Of a stretch of DNA of 64,000 nt, positions 24,236-31,658 are shown piece by piece. This stretch comes from Salivita marina. GTDB taxonomy: Bacteria; Pseudomonadota; Gammaproteobacteria; Pseudomonadales; Azotimanducaceae. The stretch lies in assembly GCA_038144425.1 (NCBI GenBank), contig JAYQNS010000003.1, forward strand, positions 124,001 through 188,000. The letters run 5' to 3'. The notes beneath the pieces were generated by a model, which searched no databases, was not told where the DNA came from, and saw only the letters and a list, made by a program, of their open reading frames with translations. The position numbers were made by a program, and so were the translations under genes. The stretch's first letter is position 1; every line of letters starts with the position of its first letter.

Positions 24236-25489
24236 ATGGCTTACCAGCACATCAAGGTGCCCGCCGACGGCCAGAAGATCACCGTCAACGCCGACCATTC
24301 CTTGAATGTCCCCGACAATCCCATCATTCCGTTCATCGAAGGTGATGGCATCGGAGTCGATATTACGCCGGTGATGATCGACGTCACTGACGCTGCTGTA
24401 GCAAAGGCTTACGGCGGCAAGCGCTCCATCGCATGGATGGAAATCTATTCCGGGGAGAAATCCCTGGAGGTCTACGGCGAAGATCAATGGCTGCCGGAAG
24501 AGACGCTGGACGCTATGCGCGAATTCATCGTGGGCATCAAGGGCCCCATGACCACCCCCGTGGGTGGTGGAATCCGGTCCCTAAACGTGGCCCTGCGCCA
24601 GGAGTTGGACCTCTACGTCTGCCAGCGCCCCGTGCGATGGTTCACCAACGTGCCGAGCCCGGTGCGTAATCCGGGCGCCGTGGATATGGTGATCTTCCGA
24701 GAGAATACGGAAGACATCTACGCAGGCGTTGAATATCAAGCAGATACGGCGGATAACGAGAAGCTTCTGAAGTTCCTCCAGGAGGAGCTCGGGGTAAATA
24801 AGATCCGTTTCCCCCAGCACGTGGGTCTGGGCATCAAGCCCATCTCCGTGGAAGGCACAAAGCGCCTGGTTCGTAAGGCCATTCAGTACGCACTGGACGA
24901 AGGCCGGGATTCCGTGACCCTGGTGCATAAAGGCAACATCATGAAGTTTACGGAAGGGGCCTTTAAGGATTGGGGCTATGAGCTCGCCGTAGAAGAGTTC
25001 GGTGCCGAGCCCCTTGATGGCGGCCCCTGGCACGTGATCCGCAAGGATGGCAGGGAGGTGATCATCAAGGATGTCATCGCTGACGCCATGCTCCAGCAGA
25101 TCCTGACCCGTCCAGACGAATACAGCGTCCTTGCCACCATGAACCTGAACGGAGACTACCTCTCCGACGCTCTTGCCGCCCAGGTCGGCGGTATCGGAAT
25201 TGCACCCGGTGCCAACATCGGTGACGAAGTGGCGCTCTTTGAAGCGACCCACGGCACGGCACCGAAGTATGCGGGGCAGGATAAGGTGAATCCCGGCTCC
25301 CTGATCCTTTCAGCGGAAATGATGCTGCGCCACCTAGGCTGGACGGAAGCCGCGGATCTCGTGATCGAAGCCATGGACGCCGCCATTGCGGATAAGACCG
25401 TGACCTACGACTTCGAGCGCCTGATGGACGGTGCAACCCTCCTCAGCTGCTCGGGCTTTGGAGACGCCATGATCTCCAAGATGGGCTAA
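24236..25489 (+). CDS. icd: NADP-dependent isocitrate dehydrogenase
   Basis: 417 residues, the E. coli-type length (416). It oxidises isocitrate to 2-oxoglutarate in the TCA cycle. Visible features: NPIIPFIEGDGIGVDITPVM near residues 23-42, the substrate and phosphorylation loop GGGIRSLNVALRQELDLYVC (about 105-124), RENTEDIYAGVEY near 155 and NLNGDYLSDALAAQVGG near 304. The regulatory serine in RSLN is present, so control by AceK is possible. ATG at 24236 has AGGGAG 7 bases ahead; an upstream in-frame ATG would add an unrelated 52 residues. Confidence 0.97.
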   Translation: MAYQHIKVPADGQKITVNADHSLNVPDNPIIPFIEGDGIGVDITPVMIDVTDAAVAKAYGGKRSIAWMEIYSGEKSLEVYGEDQWLPEETLDAMREFIVGIKGPMTTPVGGGIRSLNVALRQELDLYVCQRPVRWFTNVPSPVRNPGAVDMVIFRENTEDIYAGVEYQADTADNEKLLKFLQEELGVNKIRFPQHVGLGIKPISVEGTKRLVRKAIQYALDEGRDSVTLVHKGNIMKFTEGAFKDWGYELAVEEFGAEPLDGGPWHVIRKDGREVIIKDVIADAMLQQILTRPDEYSVLATMNLNGDYLSDALAAQVGGIGIAPGANIGDEVALFEATHGTAPKYAGQDKVNPGSLILSAEMMLRHLGWTEAADLVIEAMDAAIADKTVTYDFERLMDGATLLSCSGFGDAMISKMG

Positions 25490-25508
25490 GGCTCAGGAAG
25501 GGCGATCG

Positions 25509-25538
25509 AAACGGGGCGCCACGGCGCCCCGTTTTTTT
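25509..25538 (+). terminator. Intrinsic terminator after icd
   Basis: AAACGGGGCG and CGCCCCGTTT form a strong stem with the loop CCACGG, followed by a run of seven T. It starts 20 bases after the icd stop and lies just before the convergent cspD gene, whose transcripts may also end here. Confidence 0.88.
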
Positions 25539-25547
25539 GGACGGGAC

Positions 25548-25799
25548 CTAGCCCGAGGCGGCGGCGAGGGGCTCCGCACCTTCGGATGCGGAGCCCTCCT
25601 TTTGCCGTACCCGCACTGCGGCGCTTCCCTTCTCTCCGGCTTGCTCGTCGTAAGAGACTTCCTGCCCCGCCTTTAGCGTGCGATATCCCTCCATCTCAAT
25701 GGAGGAATAGTGCACAAACAGATCATCACCGCCATTCTCAGGCACGATAAACCCGTAGCCCTTGGCGTTGTTGAACCACTTCACGGTGCCTATCGCCAT
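25548..25799 (-). CDS. cspD: Cold-shock domain protein, CspD-like
   Basis: 83 residues: a full cold-shock domain (about 1-67) with RNP1 KGYGFI and RNP2 DLFVHYS, then a short Ser/Ala/Glu-rich tail. Such proteins bind single-stranded DNA or RNA. The opening MAIGTVKWFNNAKGYGFI and the location divergent from clpS-clpA match CspD of E. coli and Pseudomonas, where it inhibits replication in stationary phase; a general cold-shock role is the alternative. The ribosome binding site is GGGGAGGTGACG just before the ATG. Confidence 0.9.
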   Translation of the reverse strand: MAIGTVKWFNNAKGYGFIVPENGGDDLFVHYSSIEMEGYRTLKAGQEVSYDEQAGEKGSAAVRVRQKEGSASEGAEPLAAASG

Positions 25800-25917
25800 A
25801 CGTCACCTCCCCGTGCGAATGGATCTACCCTGAGCGCGCCTTGATTTTTTTATCTACCGCTGACGCTGTTATGCCTCTAGGGCGAGATTGAGCATAAGGC
25901 CAGGGGGCTAGTCTTCG

Positions 25918-25980
25918 TCAAGGGCTTGGCCCTTGAAAACGCCCGGCGAGCACCCCACCTAAGAAGAGGGCGTAGCGCAT
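25918..25980 (-). CDS. Possible 20-aa peptide upstream of clpS
   Basis: A tiny frame on the minus strand starts with ATG 9 bases after a very strong GGAAAGGAGG sequence and encodes 20 residues beginning MRYALFLGGVLAG, like the start of a membrane or secreted peptide. No family is recognised. It lies between cspD and clpS and overlaps one arm of an 11-base inverted repeat. The ribosome binding site is the only support, so chance or a broken gene are both possible. Confidence 0.25.
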   Translation of the reverse strand: MRYALFLGGVLAGRFQGPSP

Positions 25981-26028
25981 GCTGGCCTCCTTTCCAGACA
26001 GAGAGGTATGATCGAACGCTCGCCGGGC
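25941..26028. repeat. Perfect 11-base inverted repeat between cspD and clpS
   Basis: GCCCGGCGAGC at 25941-25951 is the exact reverse complement of GCTCGCCGGGC at 26018-26028. The 66 bases between the arms hold the start of the tiny minus-strand frame. In RNA this would form a long-range stem upstream of clpS, ending 42 bases before its ATG. The role is unknown. Confidence 0.6.
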
Positions 26029-26070
26029 AGCGTTGCTCGGTTCGGGCACGACACAGAGAAAGGAGACCTC

Positions 26071-26442
26071 ATGGTGGTTGGGCAGGCGAAGCACCCGATG
26101 CCGATCCGAGGTAGCAGTGAGGGCCCGGGTCAGGATGATGGGGGCGGAGCTGGGCTCATTACGGAAGCAGCCAAGCCCAAGCTGAAGCGCCCTCCGCTCT
26201 ACAAGGTGTTGTTGCTCAACGACGACTACACGCCCATGGAGTTTGTGGTCTATATCCTTGAGCGCTTCTTCGGCATGGGGCGGGAGAAGGCCACGCAGAT
26301 TATGCTGGCGGTGCACACGCGCGGGAGTGCAGTGTGCGGCGTCTATCCCAGGGACGTGGCAGAGACCAAGTCCGAGCAGGTCAATCAGTGCGCGCAGGAG
26401 AACAACCATCCCCTATTATCCCAGGTTGAGATGGCCGACTAA
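26071..26442 (+). CDS. clpS: ATP-dependent Clp protease adaptor ClpS
   Basis: 123 residues. ClpS binds N-degron substrates (Leu, Phe, Tyr, Trp N-termini) and hands them to ClpAP. The core is complete: YKVLLLNDDYTPMEFVVYIL at about residues 44-63 with the conserved Asn-Asp that reads the N-terminal residue, and MLAVHTRGSAVCGVY near 80. The N-terminal extension before the core is somewhat long and glycine rich. ATG at 26071 is supported by AAAGGAGA 6 bases upstream. Aat and Bpt, which create such N-degrons, are encoded 3-4 kb further on. Confidence 0.96.
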   Translation: MVVGQAKHPMPIRGSSEGPGQDDGGGAGLITEAAKPKLKRPPLYKVLLLNDDYTPMEFVVYILERFFGMGREKATQIMLAVHTRGSAVCGVYPRDVAETKSEQVNQCAQENNHPLLSQVEMAD

Positions 26443-26469
26443 CGGGCGCGACCACAGGAGCAGTGCAGT

Positions 26470-28739
26470 ATGCTCAGCAAAGACCTTGAAACGACCCTTA
26501 ACAACGCTTTCCGCGAAGCTCGGGGGAAGCGGCACGAATTCATGACCGTTGAACACCTGCTTCTGGCGCTTCTCGATAATGCGGCGGCGCGCTCGGTACT
26601 TCGCGCCGTAGGCGCGGATATCGACCGACTCCGGAGCGAACTCGCCGAGTTTATTGAAAGCACTACACCGGTGCTTCCGGAAGACGCTGGGGAAAGGGAA
26701 ACCCAACCTACCCTCGGGTTTCAGCGGGTGCTGCAGCGGGCCGTATTCCATGTCCAGTCCTCGGGGCGCAAGGAAGTTACCGGGGCCAATGTACTTGTGG
26801 CGATCTTCAGCGAACAAGAAAGCCAAGCGGTCTATTTCCTGAAGCTGCAGGACATCGCCCGCATCGATATCGTCAACTACATTGCCCACGGAATCTCCAA
26901 GGTCCAGGACAGTGACGTTGAGGGGGAAGAGCGGGAAGAAACCGAAGAAGCCCAGGAAAACGCCGAGCCCGCCACCGCTGGCGCCCTCGAGGCCTTTGCT
27001 AGCAACTTAAACGAGCAAGCCAAGGCGGGGCGGATTGATCCCCTCGTGGGCCGGGACGAAGAAGTCGAGCGGGTGGTGCAGATCCTCACCCGGCGTCGCA
27101 AGAACAATCCGCTCCTGGTCGGGGAGGCCGGCGTAGGGAAAACGGCGATCGCTGAAGGCCTCGCCAAGCGTATCGTGGACGAGCAGGTGCCCGATATCGT
27201 CAAGGGGAGCGAGGTGTACTCCCTCGATCTCGGCGCCTTGCTGGCTGGCACCAAGTATCGCGGGGATTTCGAAAAGCGCCTAAAGAGCGTGCTCTCCGAT
27301 CTTCAGGCCCGGGAAAAGGCCATTCTTTTCATCGACGAAATCCACACGATCATCGGCGCCGGGGCAGCCTCCGGGGGTGTCATGGACGCCTCCAACCTTC
27401 TTAAGCCGCTGCTGAGCAGTGGTGAACTGCGCTGCATGGGGAGCACCACCTATCAGGAATACCGGGGCATCTTCGAGAAAGACCGGGCCTTGTCCCGTCG
27501 CTTCCAGAAAATCGACGTGGTGGAGCCAGACGTCGAGGACACGATCAAGATTTTGAAGGGACTGAAATCCCGCTTCGAGGATCATTACCAGCTTCGCTAC
27601 ACGGATAAGGCCCTACGGGCTGCCGCGGAGCTTTCCGCGCGCTACATCTCGGACCGTTTCCTTCCCGATAAGGCCATCGACGTCATCGACGAGGCGGGCG
27701 CAGCGCAGAAGCTCCTTCCCCCTCCAAGCAGAAGAAGTCCATCGGCGCCGCAGATGTGGAGCAAGTGGTGGCGAAGATCGCTCGCATTCCCTCCCAGCAG
27801 GTAAATAGCAGCGACAAGGAATCGCTGCGCGATCTCGACAAGAAACTGCGCATGACGGTATTTGGGCAGGATGAAGCCATCGACACTCTAGCTTCCGCCA
27901 TCAAGCTGTCCCGGGCGGGACTTAAGGAGGAGCGCAAGCCCATTGGCTCCTTCCTTTTCGCGGGGCCCACGGGGGTCGGTAAGACGGAGGTGTGCCGCCA
28001 GCTCTCCCACGTTCTCGGCGTGGAACTGCTTCGCTTTGATATGTCCGAGTATATGGAGCGACACACCGTCTCTCGGCTCATCGGCGCCCCTCCGGGCTAT
28101 GTGGGCTTTGATCAAGGCGGGCTCCTGACGGAAGCCATCAGTAAGCACCCCCACAGCGTGCTACTGCTCGACGAAATCGAAAAGGCTCACCCGGACGTTT
28201 TCAATCTCCTTCTTCAGGTGATGGACAACGGGCGGCTCACGGATAACAACGGCCGCAGCGCCGATTTCCGGAACGTGATCTTGGTCATGACCACCAACGC
28301 AGGTGCAGTGGACATGAGTCGGGGCTCCATCGGTTTCCTCGAACAGGACGTTCGCCACGATGGCATGGAAGCGATCAAGAAGCTGTTTACTCCGGAGTTC
28401 CGCAACCGGCTTGACGCCATCGTACAGTTCGCGCCCCTATCGCCGTCGGTTATTGAAACAGTGGTGGATAAGCTACTTACGGAGCTTCAGGCCCAGCTTG
28501 ATCAAAAACGCGTAACCATCGAGGTCGATGAGGCCGCGCGCGCCTGGCTCGCGAAGGAAGGCTACGACGAGAAGATGGGGGCTCGCCCGATGCAGCGCCT
28601 CATTCAGGACAAGATCAAGCGGCCCTTAGCCGAGGATCTGCTCTTTGGCCGCCTAGCGGAGAAGGGTGGGATGGTGCACATCACGGAGCGAGATGGCGAG
28701 CTGGCGCTTGAGGTCGAAGGGGAGGCGGTTCCGGCCTAG
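26470..28739 (+). CDS. clpA: ATP-dependent Clp protease ATP-binding subunit ClpA, frameshifted in this sequence
   Basis: Two overlapping frames together make a full ClpA of about 756 residues (E. coli 758). The first (26470-27804) has the N-domain, and the first AAA+ module with Walker A GEAGVGKTAIAEG and FIDEIHTIIGAGAASGG, up to DKAIDVIDEAGA. The second (open through 28739) has KIARIPSQQVNSSDKE, Walker A FAGPTGVGKTEV, and the ending of the D2 module. The break lies at CCCCC, 27718-27722: a sixth C would read LLPPSKQKKSIGAADVEQVV, as in normal ClpA. ClpA unfolds substrates for ClpP. Either the base is missing from the data or the gene is mutated; ClpA is dispensable in E. coli. Confidence 0.93.
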
Positions 28740-28762
28740 GGGCCAGAAAGCCATGGGAGCGC

Positions 28763-28981
28763 CTACCGCTCGCGGTAGGTGATCCGACCCTTGGTGAGAT
28801 CGTAGGGCGTGAGTTCCACCTTCACCCGATCCCCGGTAAGAATCCTGATGTAGTTTTTCCGCATCTTTCCCGAGATGTGGGCCGTCACCACGTGCCCATT
28901 GTCGAGCTCAACCCGAAACATCGTATTCGGGAGCGTATCGACAATGGTGCCTTCCATCTCGATCTGTTCTTCTTTGGCCAT
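28763..28981 (-). CDS. infA: Translation initiation factor IF-1
   Basis: 72 residues, exactly the IF-1 length, forming one S1-type OB fold: MAKEEQIEMEGTIVDTLPN at the start, GHVVTAHISGKMRKNYIRIL in the middle and the ending KGRITYRER. IF-1 occupies the ribosomal A site during initiation. The ATG at 28981 is fixed by homology; the frame is open further upstream but that part is not IF-1. It is convergent with clpA, with 23 bases between the stops, and a CCTACCG/CGGTAGG hairpin at 28762-28779 overlaps its end. Confidence 0.98.
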   Translation of the reverse strand: MAKEEQIEMEGTIVDTLPNTMFRVELDNGHVVTAHISGKMRKNYIRILTGDRVKVELTPYDLTKGRITYRER

Positions 28982-29085
28982 GCCTGTTAGGGCCTCGTCA
29001 GCAACGCGCCAGGGGCGCCGAATGTCTTTGCGCAACGCGCAAAACGGGCGCAATTCTGCCGCATGCAGCGGAAAGACGCAAAAGC

Positions 29086-29814
29086 CTAGGGAGCGGCAGC
29101 CTGAGGCCGTCCCAGCGCAACCCAGCGCTCGCCCAAGCGAAGCTCGCAGGGTTGGAATTCGTGCTTGTAGCGCATCTTGTCGGCACGGCGAATCCAGTAG
29201 CCAAGATAGAGGTAGGGGAGGGTTTCCCGGCGGCACCAGGTTAGCTGGCTCAAAATGGCGAAGGTGCCGAGACTTCGGTCGTTTTCTTCCGGATCGAAGT
29301 AGGTGTAGACCGCAGCCAGCCCGTCGTCGAGGCGGTCAGTGATCGCCGCCCCGAGAAGGCGCGAACCCAGGCGCAGCTCCAGGCACCGGGGCTCGGCCCA
29401 ACCGCTGAGGAGAAAGCTTTCGAACTGCTCGCGCGTTGGGGGATACATATCCCCGTCGCGATGGCGCGCGGATATATAACGCGCGTAGAGCCTATAGTGT
29501 TCATCGCTGGCCCGCGCCGGGACCTCGCGAAGGGTGAGATCAGCATTGCGCTTAAGCACCCGGCGATGGCGCCGGTGCGAACGAAAGTCCGAAGCCACCA
29601 CGCGAAGAGGGATGCAGGCCGCGCATTGCGTGCAATGGGGACGGTAAAGATGGACGCCGCTCCGACGAAAACCCAGGCGGGAAAGGGCGCTGTAGCGCGC
29701 TTGGTCAAGGGGCGCGGCGGGGTCGAGAAACACCGTAGTCGCCGATTCCCCAGGCAGGTAGCTGCAGGGGTGGGGCGGGGTGGCAAAAAATCTCAGCTCC
29801 GACAGGTCCGTCAT
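29086..29814 (-). CDS. bpt: Aspartate/glutamate leucyltransferase
   Basis: 242 residues of the bacterial ATE1-like family. Bpt transfers leucine from leucyl-tRNA to proteins with N-terminal Asp or Glu, marking them for ClpS-ClpAP. The N-terminal domain has SYLPGESATTVFLDP and the cysteine cluster HCTQCAACIPLR at about residues 60-71; the C-terminal domain has VYTYFDPEENDRSLGTFAIL and YLGYWIRRADKMRYKHEFQP, typical of the family. It lies 10 bases downstream of aat on the same strand, in the conserved trxB-aat-bpt-infA order. Confidence 0.95.
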   Translation of the reverse strand: MTDLSELRFFATPPHPCSYLPGESATTVFLDPAAPLDQARYSALSRLGFRRSGVHLYRPHCTQCAACIPLRVVASDFRSHRRHRRVLKRNADLTLREVPARASDEHYRLYARYISARHRDGDMYPPTREQFESFLLSGWAEPRCLELRLGSRLLGAAITDRLDDGLAAVYTYFDPEENDRSLGTFAILSQLTWCRRETLPYLYLGYWIRRADKMRYKHEFQPCELRLGERWVALGRPQAAAP

Positions 29815-29824
29815 GATGAACTCC

Positions 29825-30550
29825 TCAGCCTCCAGAGCCTAACACGGGGCTCCAGCGCAGGCTCCAGGCGCCTCGGGGCGCCAGGCTTTCCTGTTCTCTA
29901 AGGCCCGACACAATACGGAGAAAGGCATCTCGGGCGAGGGCGCGGGCGCCGAGAAATTCCGTGTGGGGATTACCAACTTGGCAGTCCAAAAGGGCGAAGT
30001 TCCAGGCAGCAAGCTGACCACACAGGTGAACCAGGCCCACCTTCGAGGCATCACGCACCGAGCTAAACATGGACTCTCCAAAGAAGCAGCGCCCTAAGGC
30101 CACCCCGTAGAGCCCCCCGGCAAGCGCACCGTCTCTCCACACCTCCAAGCTGTGGGCAAGCCCCGCATCATGAGCAGCGCTGTAGGCCGCTTGCATCTCC
30201 CCCGTTAGCCAGGTGCCACCGCCATCCCGGCGGGGCGCAGCGCAGCCCGCGACGACCGCCTCAAAAGCCTCATCCATGGTGCAATGAAAACCCCCATGGC
30301 GCAGGGTTTTCCGCAGGCTTCGGCGAACCCGAAGGGCGGAGGGAAGCAGCACCGCTCGGGGATTCGGACTCCACCAGAGCATGGGCGCATCATGGTCAAA
30401 CCAGGGGAAGATGCCTGCGCCGTAGGCCCGGCGGAGGGTAGGGACATCGAGGCTGCCGCCGGCAGCGAGGAGCCCGTCGGGGCCCGCTTGAGCCGGTGGG
30501 GGAAAGGCCCGGGGAGCCTCGGGAAGCCAGGGTAGGCTTCGGTTGGGCAC
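29825..30550 (-). CDS. aat: Leucyl/phenylalanyl-tRNA--protein transferase
   Basis: 241 residues from the GTG at 30550. Aat attaches Leu or Phe to proteins with N-terminal Lys or Arg (N-end rule). The family motifs are GPDGLLAAGGSLDVPTLRRA, GIFPWFDHDAPMLWWSPNPR, GTWLTGEMQAAYSAAHDAG and FFGESMFSSVRDASKVGLVH. I chose the GTG because the conserved part starts at about PNRSLPWLP and because it lies 5 bases after the trxB stop; upstream in-frame starts would overlap trxB. It is coupled to bpt. Confidence 0.94.
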   Translation of the reverse strand: MPNRSLPWLPEAPRAFPPPAQAGPDGLLAAGGSLDVPTLRRAYGAGIFPWFDHDAPMLWWSPNPRAVLLPSALRVRRSLRKTLRHGGFHCTMDEAFEAVVAGCAAPRRDGGGTWLTGEMQAAYSAAHDAGLAHSLEVWRDGALAGGLYGVALGRCFFGESMFSSVRDASKVGLVHLCGQLAAWNFALLDCQVGNPHTEFLGARALARDAFLRIVSGLREQESLAPRGAWSLRWSPVLGSGG

Positions 30551-30555
30551 GGGGC

Positions 30556-31521
30556 CTAATCCCGCCGCGAGGCGCCTTCGGCGTCCAGGAAGCGCTCCGC
30601 GTCCAATGCTGCCATGCAACCAAACCCTGCGGAGGTGATGGCCTGCCGGTAGTGGCTATCCGCCACGTCCCCGGCGGCGAAGACACCGGGAACGCTGGTC
30701 GCGGTGACCATGCCGTCTAGCCCGCTTTGGGTAACCAGATAGCCCCCTTGCATGGACAGCTGGCCTTCGAAAATCCCCGTATTCGGCGTGTGGCCGATGG
30801 CGATGAACACCCCGTCAACGTCAACGTGCTCGCGCACGCCCTCAGGACCTGCCAGGCGAAGCCCTGTGACGCCGCTCTCGTCACCCACCACCTCTTCGAG
30901 GGTCCGGTGCCAGTGAGGAATGACCTTGCCTTCCCCCATGCGAGCGAAGAGCCGATCTTGGAGGATCTTCTCCGCCCGCAGCCCCTCCCGTCGGTGCACG
31001 AGGTGCACCTCAGAGGCCAGATTCGCGAGGTACAGGGCCTCTTCAACGGCAGTGTTGCCGCCCCCAATGACGGCCACGGGTTTATGCCGATAGAAGAAGC
31101 CGTCGCAAGTGGCGCAGGCGGACACGCCCTTACCCTTAAAGGCATCCTCCGAGGGAAGGCCCAGATAGCGGGCCGAGGCGCCGGTGGCAAGGATCAGCGC
31201 ATCGCAGCTATAGCCCTGACTATCTCCGGTGAGGCGGAAGGGGCGCTCGCTGAAGTCCACCGCGGTGATGTGATCGAAGATGACCTCCGTACCGAAGCGC
31301 TCCGCATGGCTTTGCATGTCCATCATAAGCCCAGGGCCCTGGAGTCCCTCGGGACCGCCGGGCCAGTTGTCCACGTCCGTCGTAGTGGTGAGCTGGCCTC
31401 CGGCTTCAAGGCCCGTCAGCACCGTCGGCTCAAGCCCCGCCCGGGCCGCATAAACCGCGGCGGTCCATCCCGCGGGCCCAGAGCCAAGGATGATCAATCG
31501 ACGATGAAGCGCTTCGGTCAC
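30556..31521 (-). CDS. trxB: Thioredoxin reductase
   Basis: 321 residues with the FAD motif LGSGPAGWTAAVYAARAG at about 11-28, the redox-active disulfide CATCDGFFYR near residue 135 and the NADPH motif VIGGGNTAVEEALYLANLA near 152-170. It reduces thioredoxin with NADPH. Translation starts at GTG 31521, with AAGGAG 6 bases ahead. It heads a trxB-aat-bpt transcription unit and is divergent from ftsK, as in Pseudomonas. It lacks any peroxiredoxin-reductase N-terminal extension. Confidence 0.97.
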   Translation of the reverse strand: MTEALHRRLIILGSGPAGWTAAVYAARAGLEPTVLTGLEAGGQLTTTTDVDNWPGGPEGLQGPGLMMDMQSHAERFGTEVIFDHITAVDFSERPFRLTGDSQGYSCDALILATGASARYLGLPSEDAFKGKGVSACATCDGFFYRHKPVAVIGGGNTAVEEALYLANLASEVHLVHRREGLRAEKILQDRLFARMGEGKVIPHWHRTLEEVVGDESGVTGLRLAGPEGVREHVDVDGVFIAIGHTPNTGIFEGQLSMQGGYLVTQSGLDGMVTATSVPGVFAAGDVADSHYRQAITSAGFGCMAALDAERFLDAEGASRRD

Positions 31522-31625
31522 GGGGGGCTCCTTATGGGCTGGGGCGATGCGAACTTTGACGGTCGCGGAGGATAGCGCGAATTACCCCGGGGCGCAGGGG
31601 GGGCGCGTGCTCAGCTGGCCTTTCG

Positions 31626-31631
31626 TATACT
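31626..31631 (+). promoter_or_regulatory. Candidate -10 box for ftsK
   Basis: TATACT is a good -10 element 28 bases before the GTG of ftsK, so the transcript leader would be very short. No clear -35 hexamer is seen in the GC-rich sequence upstream. Confidence 0.45.
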
Positions 31632-31658
31632 GTCCTCTTGCGACCAGAGGAGCCAAGC

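Noticed and set aside
27700..27760. Programmed ribosomal frameshift in clpA
   Set aside because: There is no known frameshifting in this family, no slippery heptamer of the X XXY YYZ kind at the right phase followed by a clear structure, and three other genes here have the same type of defect.
28762..28779. CCTACCG/CGGTAGG hairpin between clpA and infA as a terminator
   Set aside because: No T-run on either strand, and it overlaps the infA stop; it may still act as a processing or attenuation structure.
28982..29236. Upstream extension of infA to a 157-residue protein
   Set aside because: IF-1 is 72 residues and starts at MAKEEQIEMEG; the extension overlaps bpt and has no similarity to a known domain.
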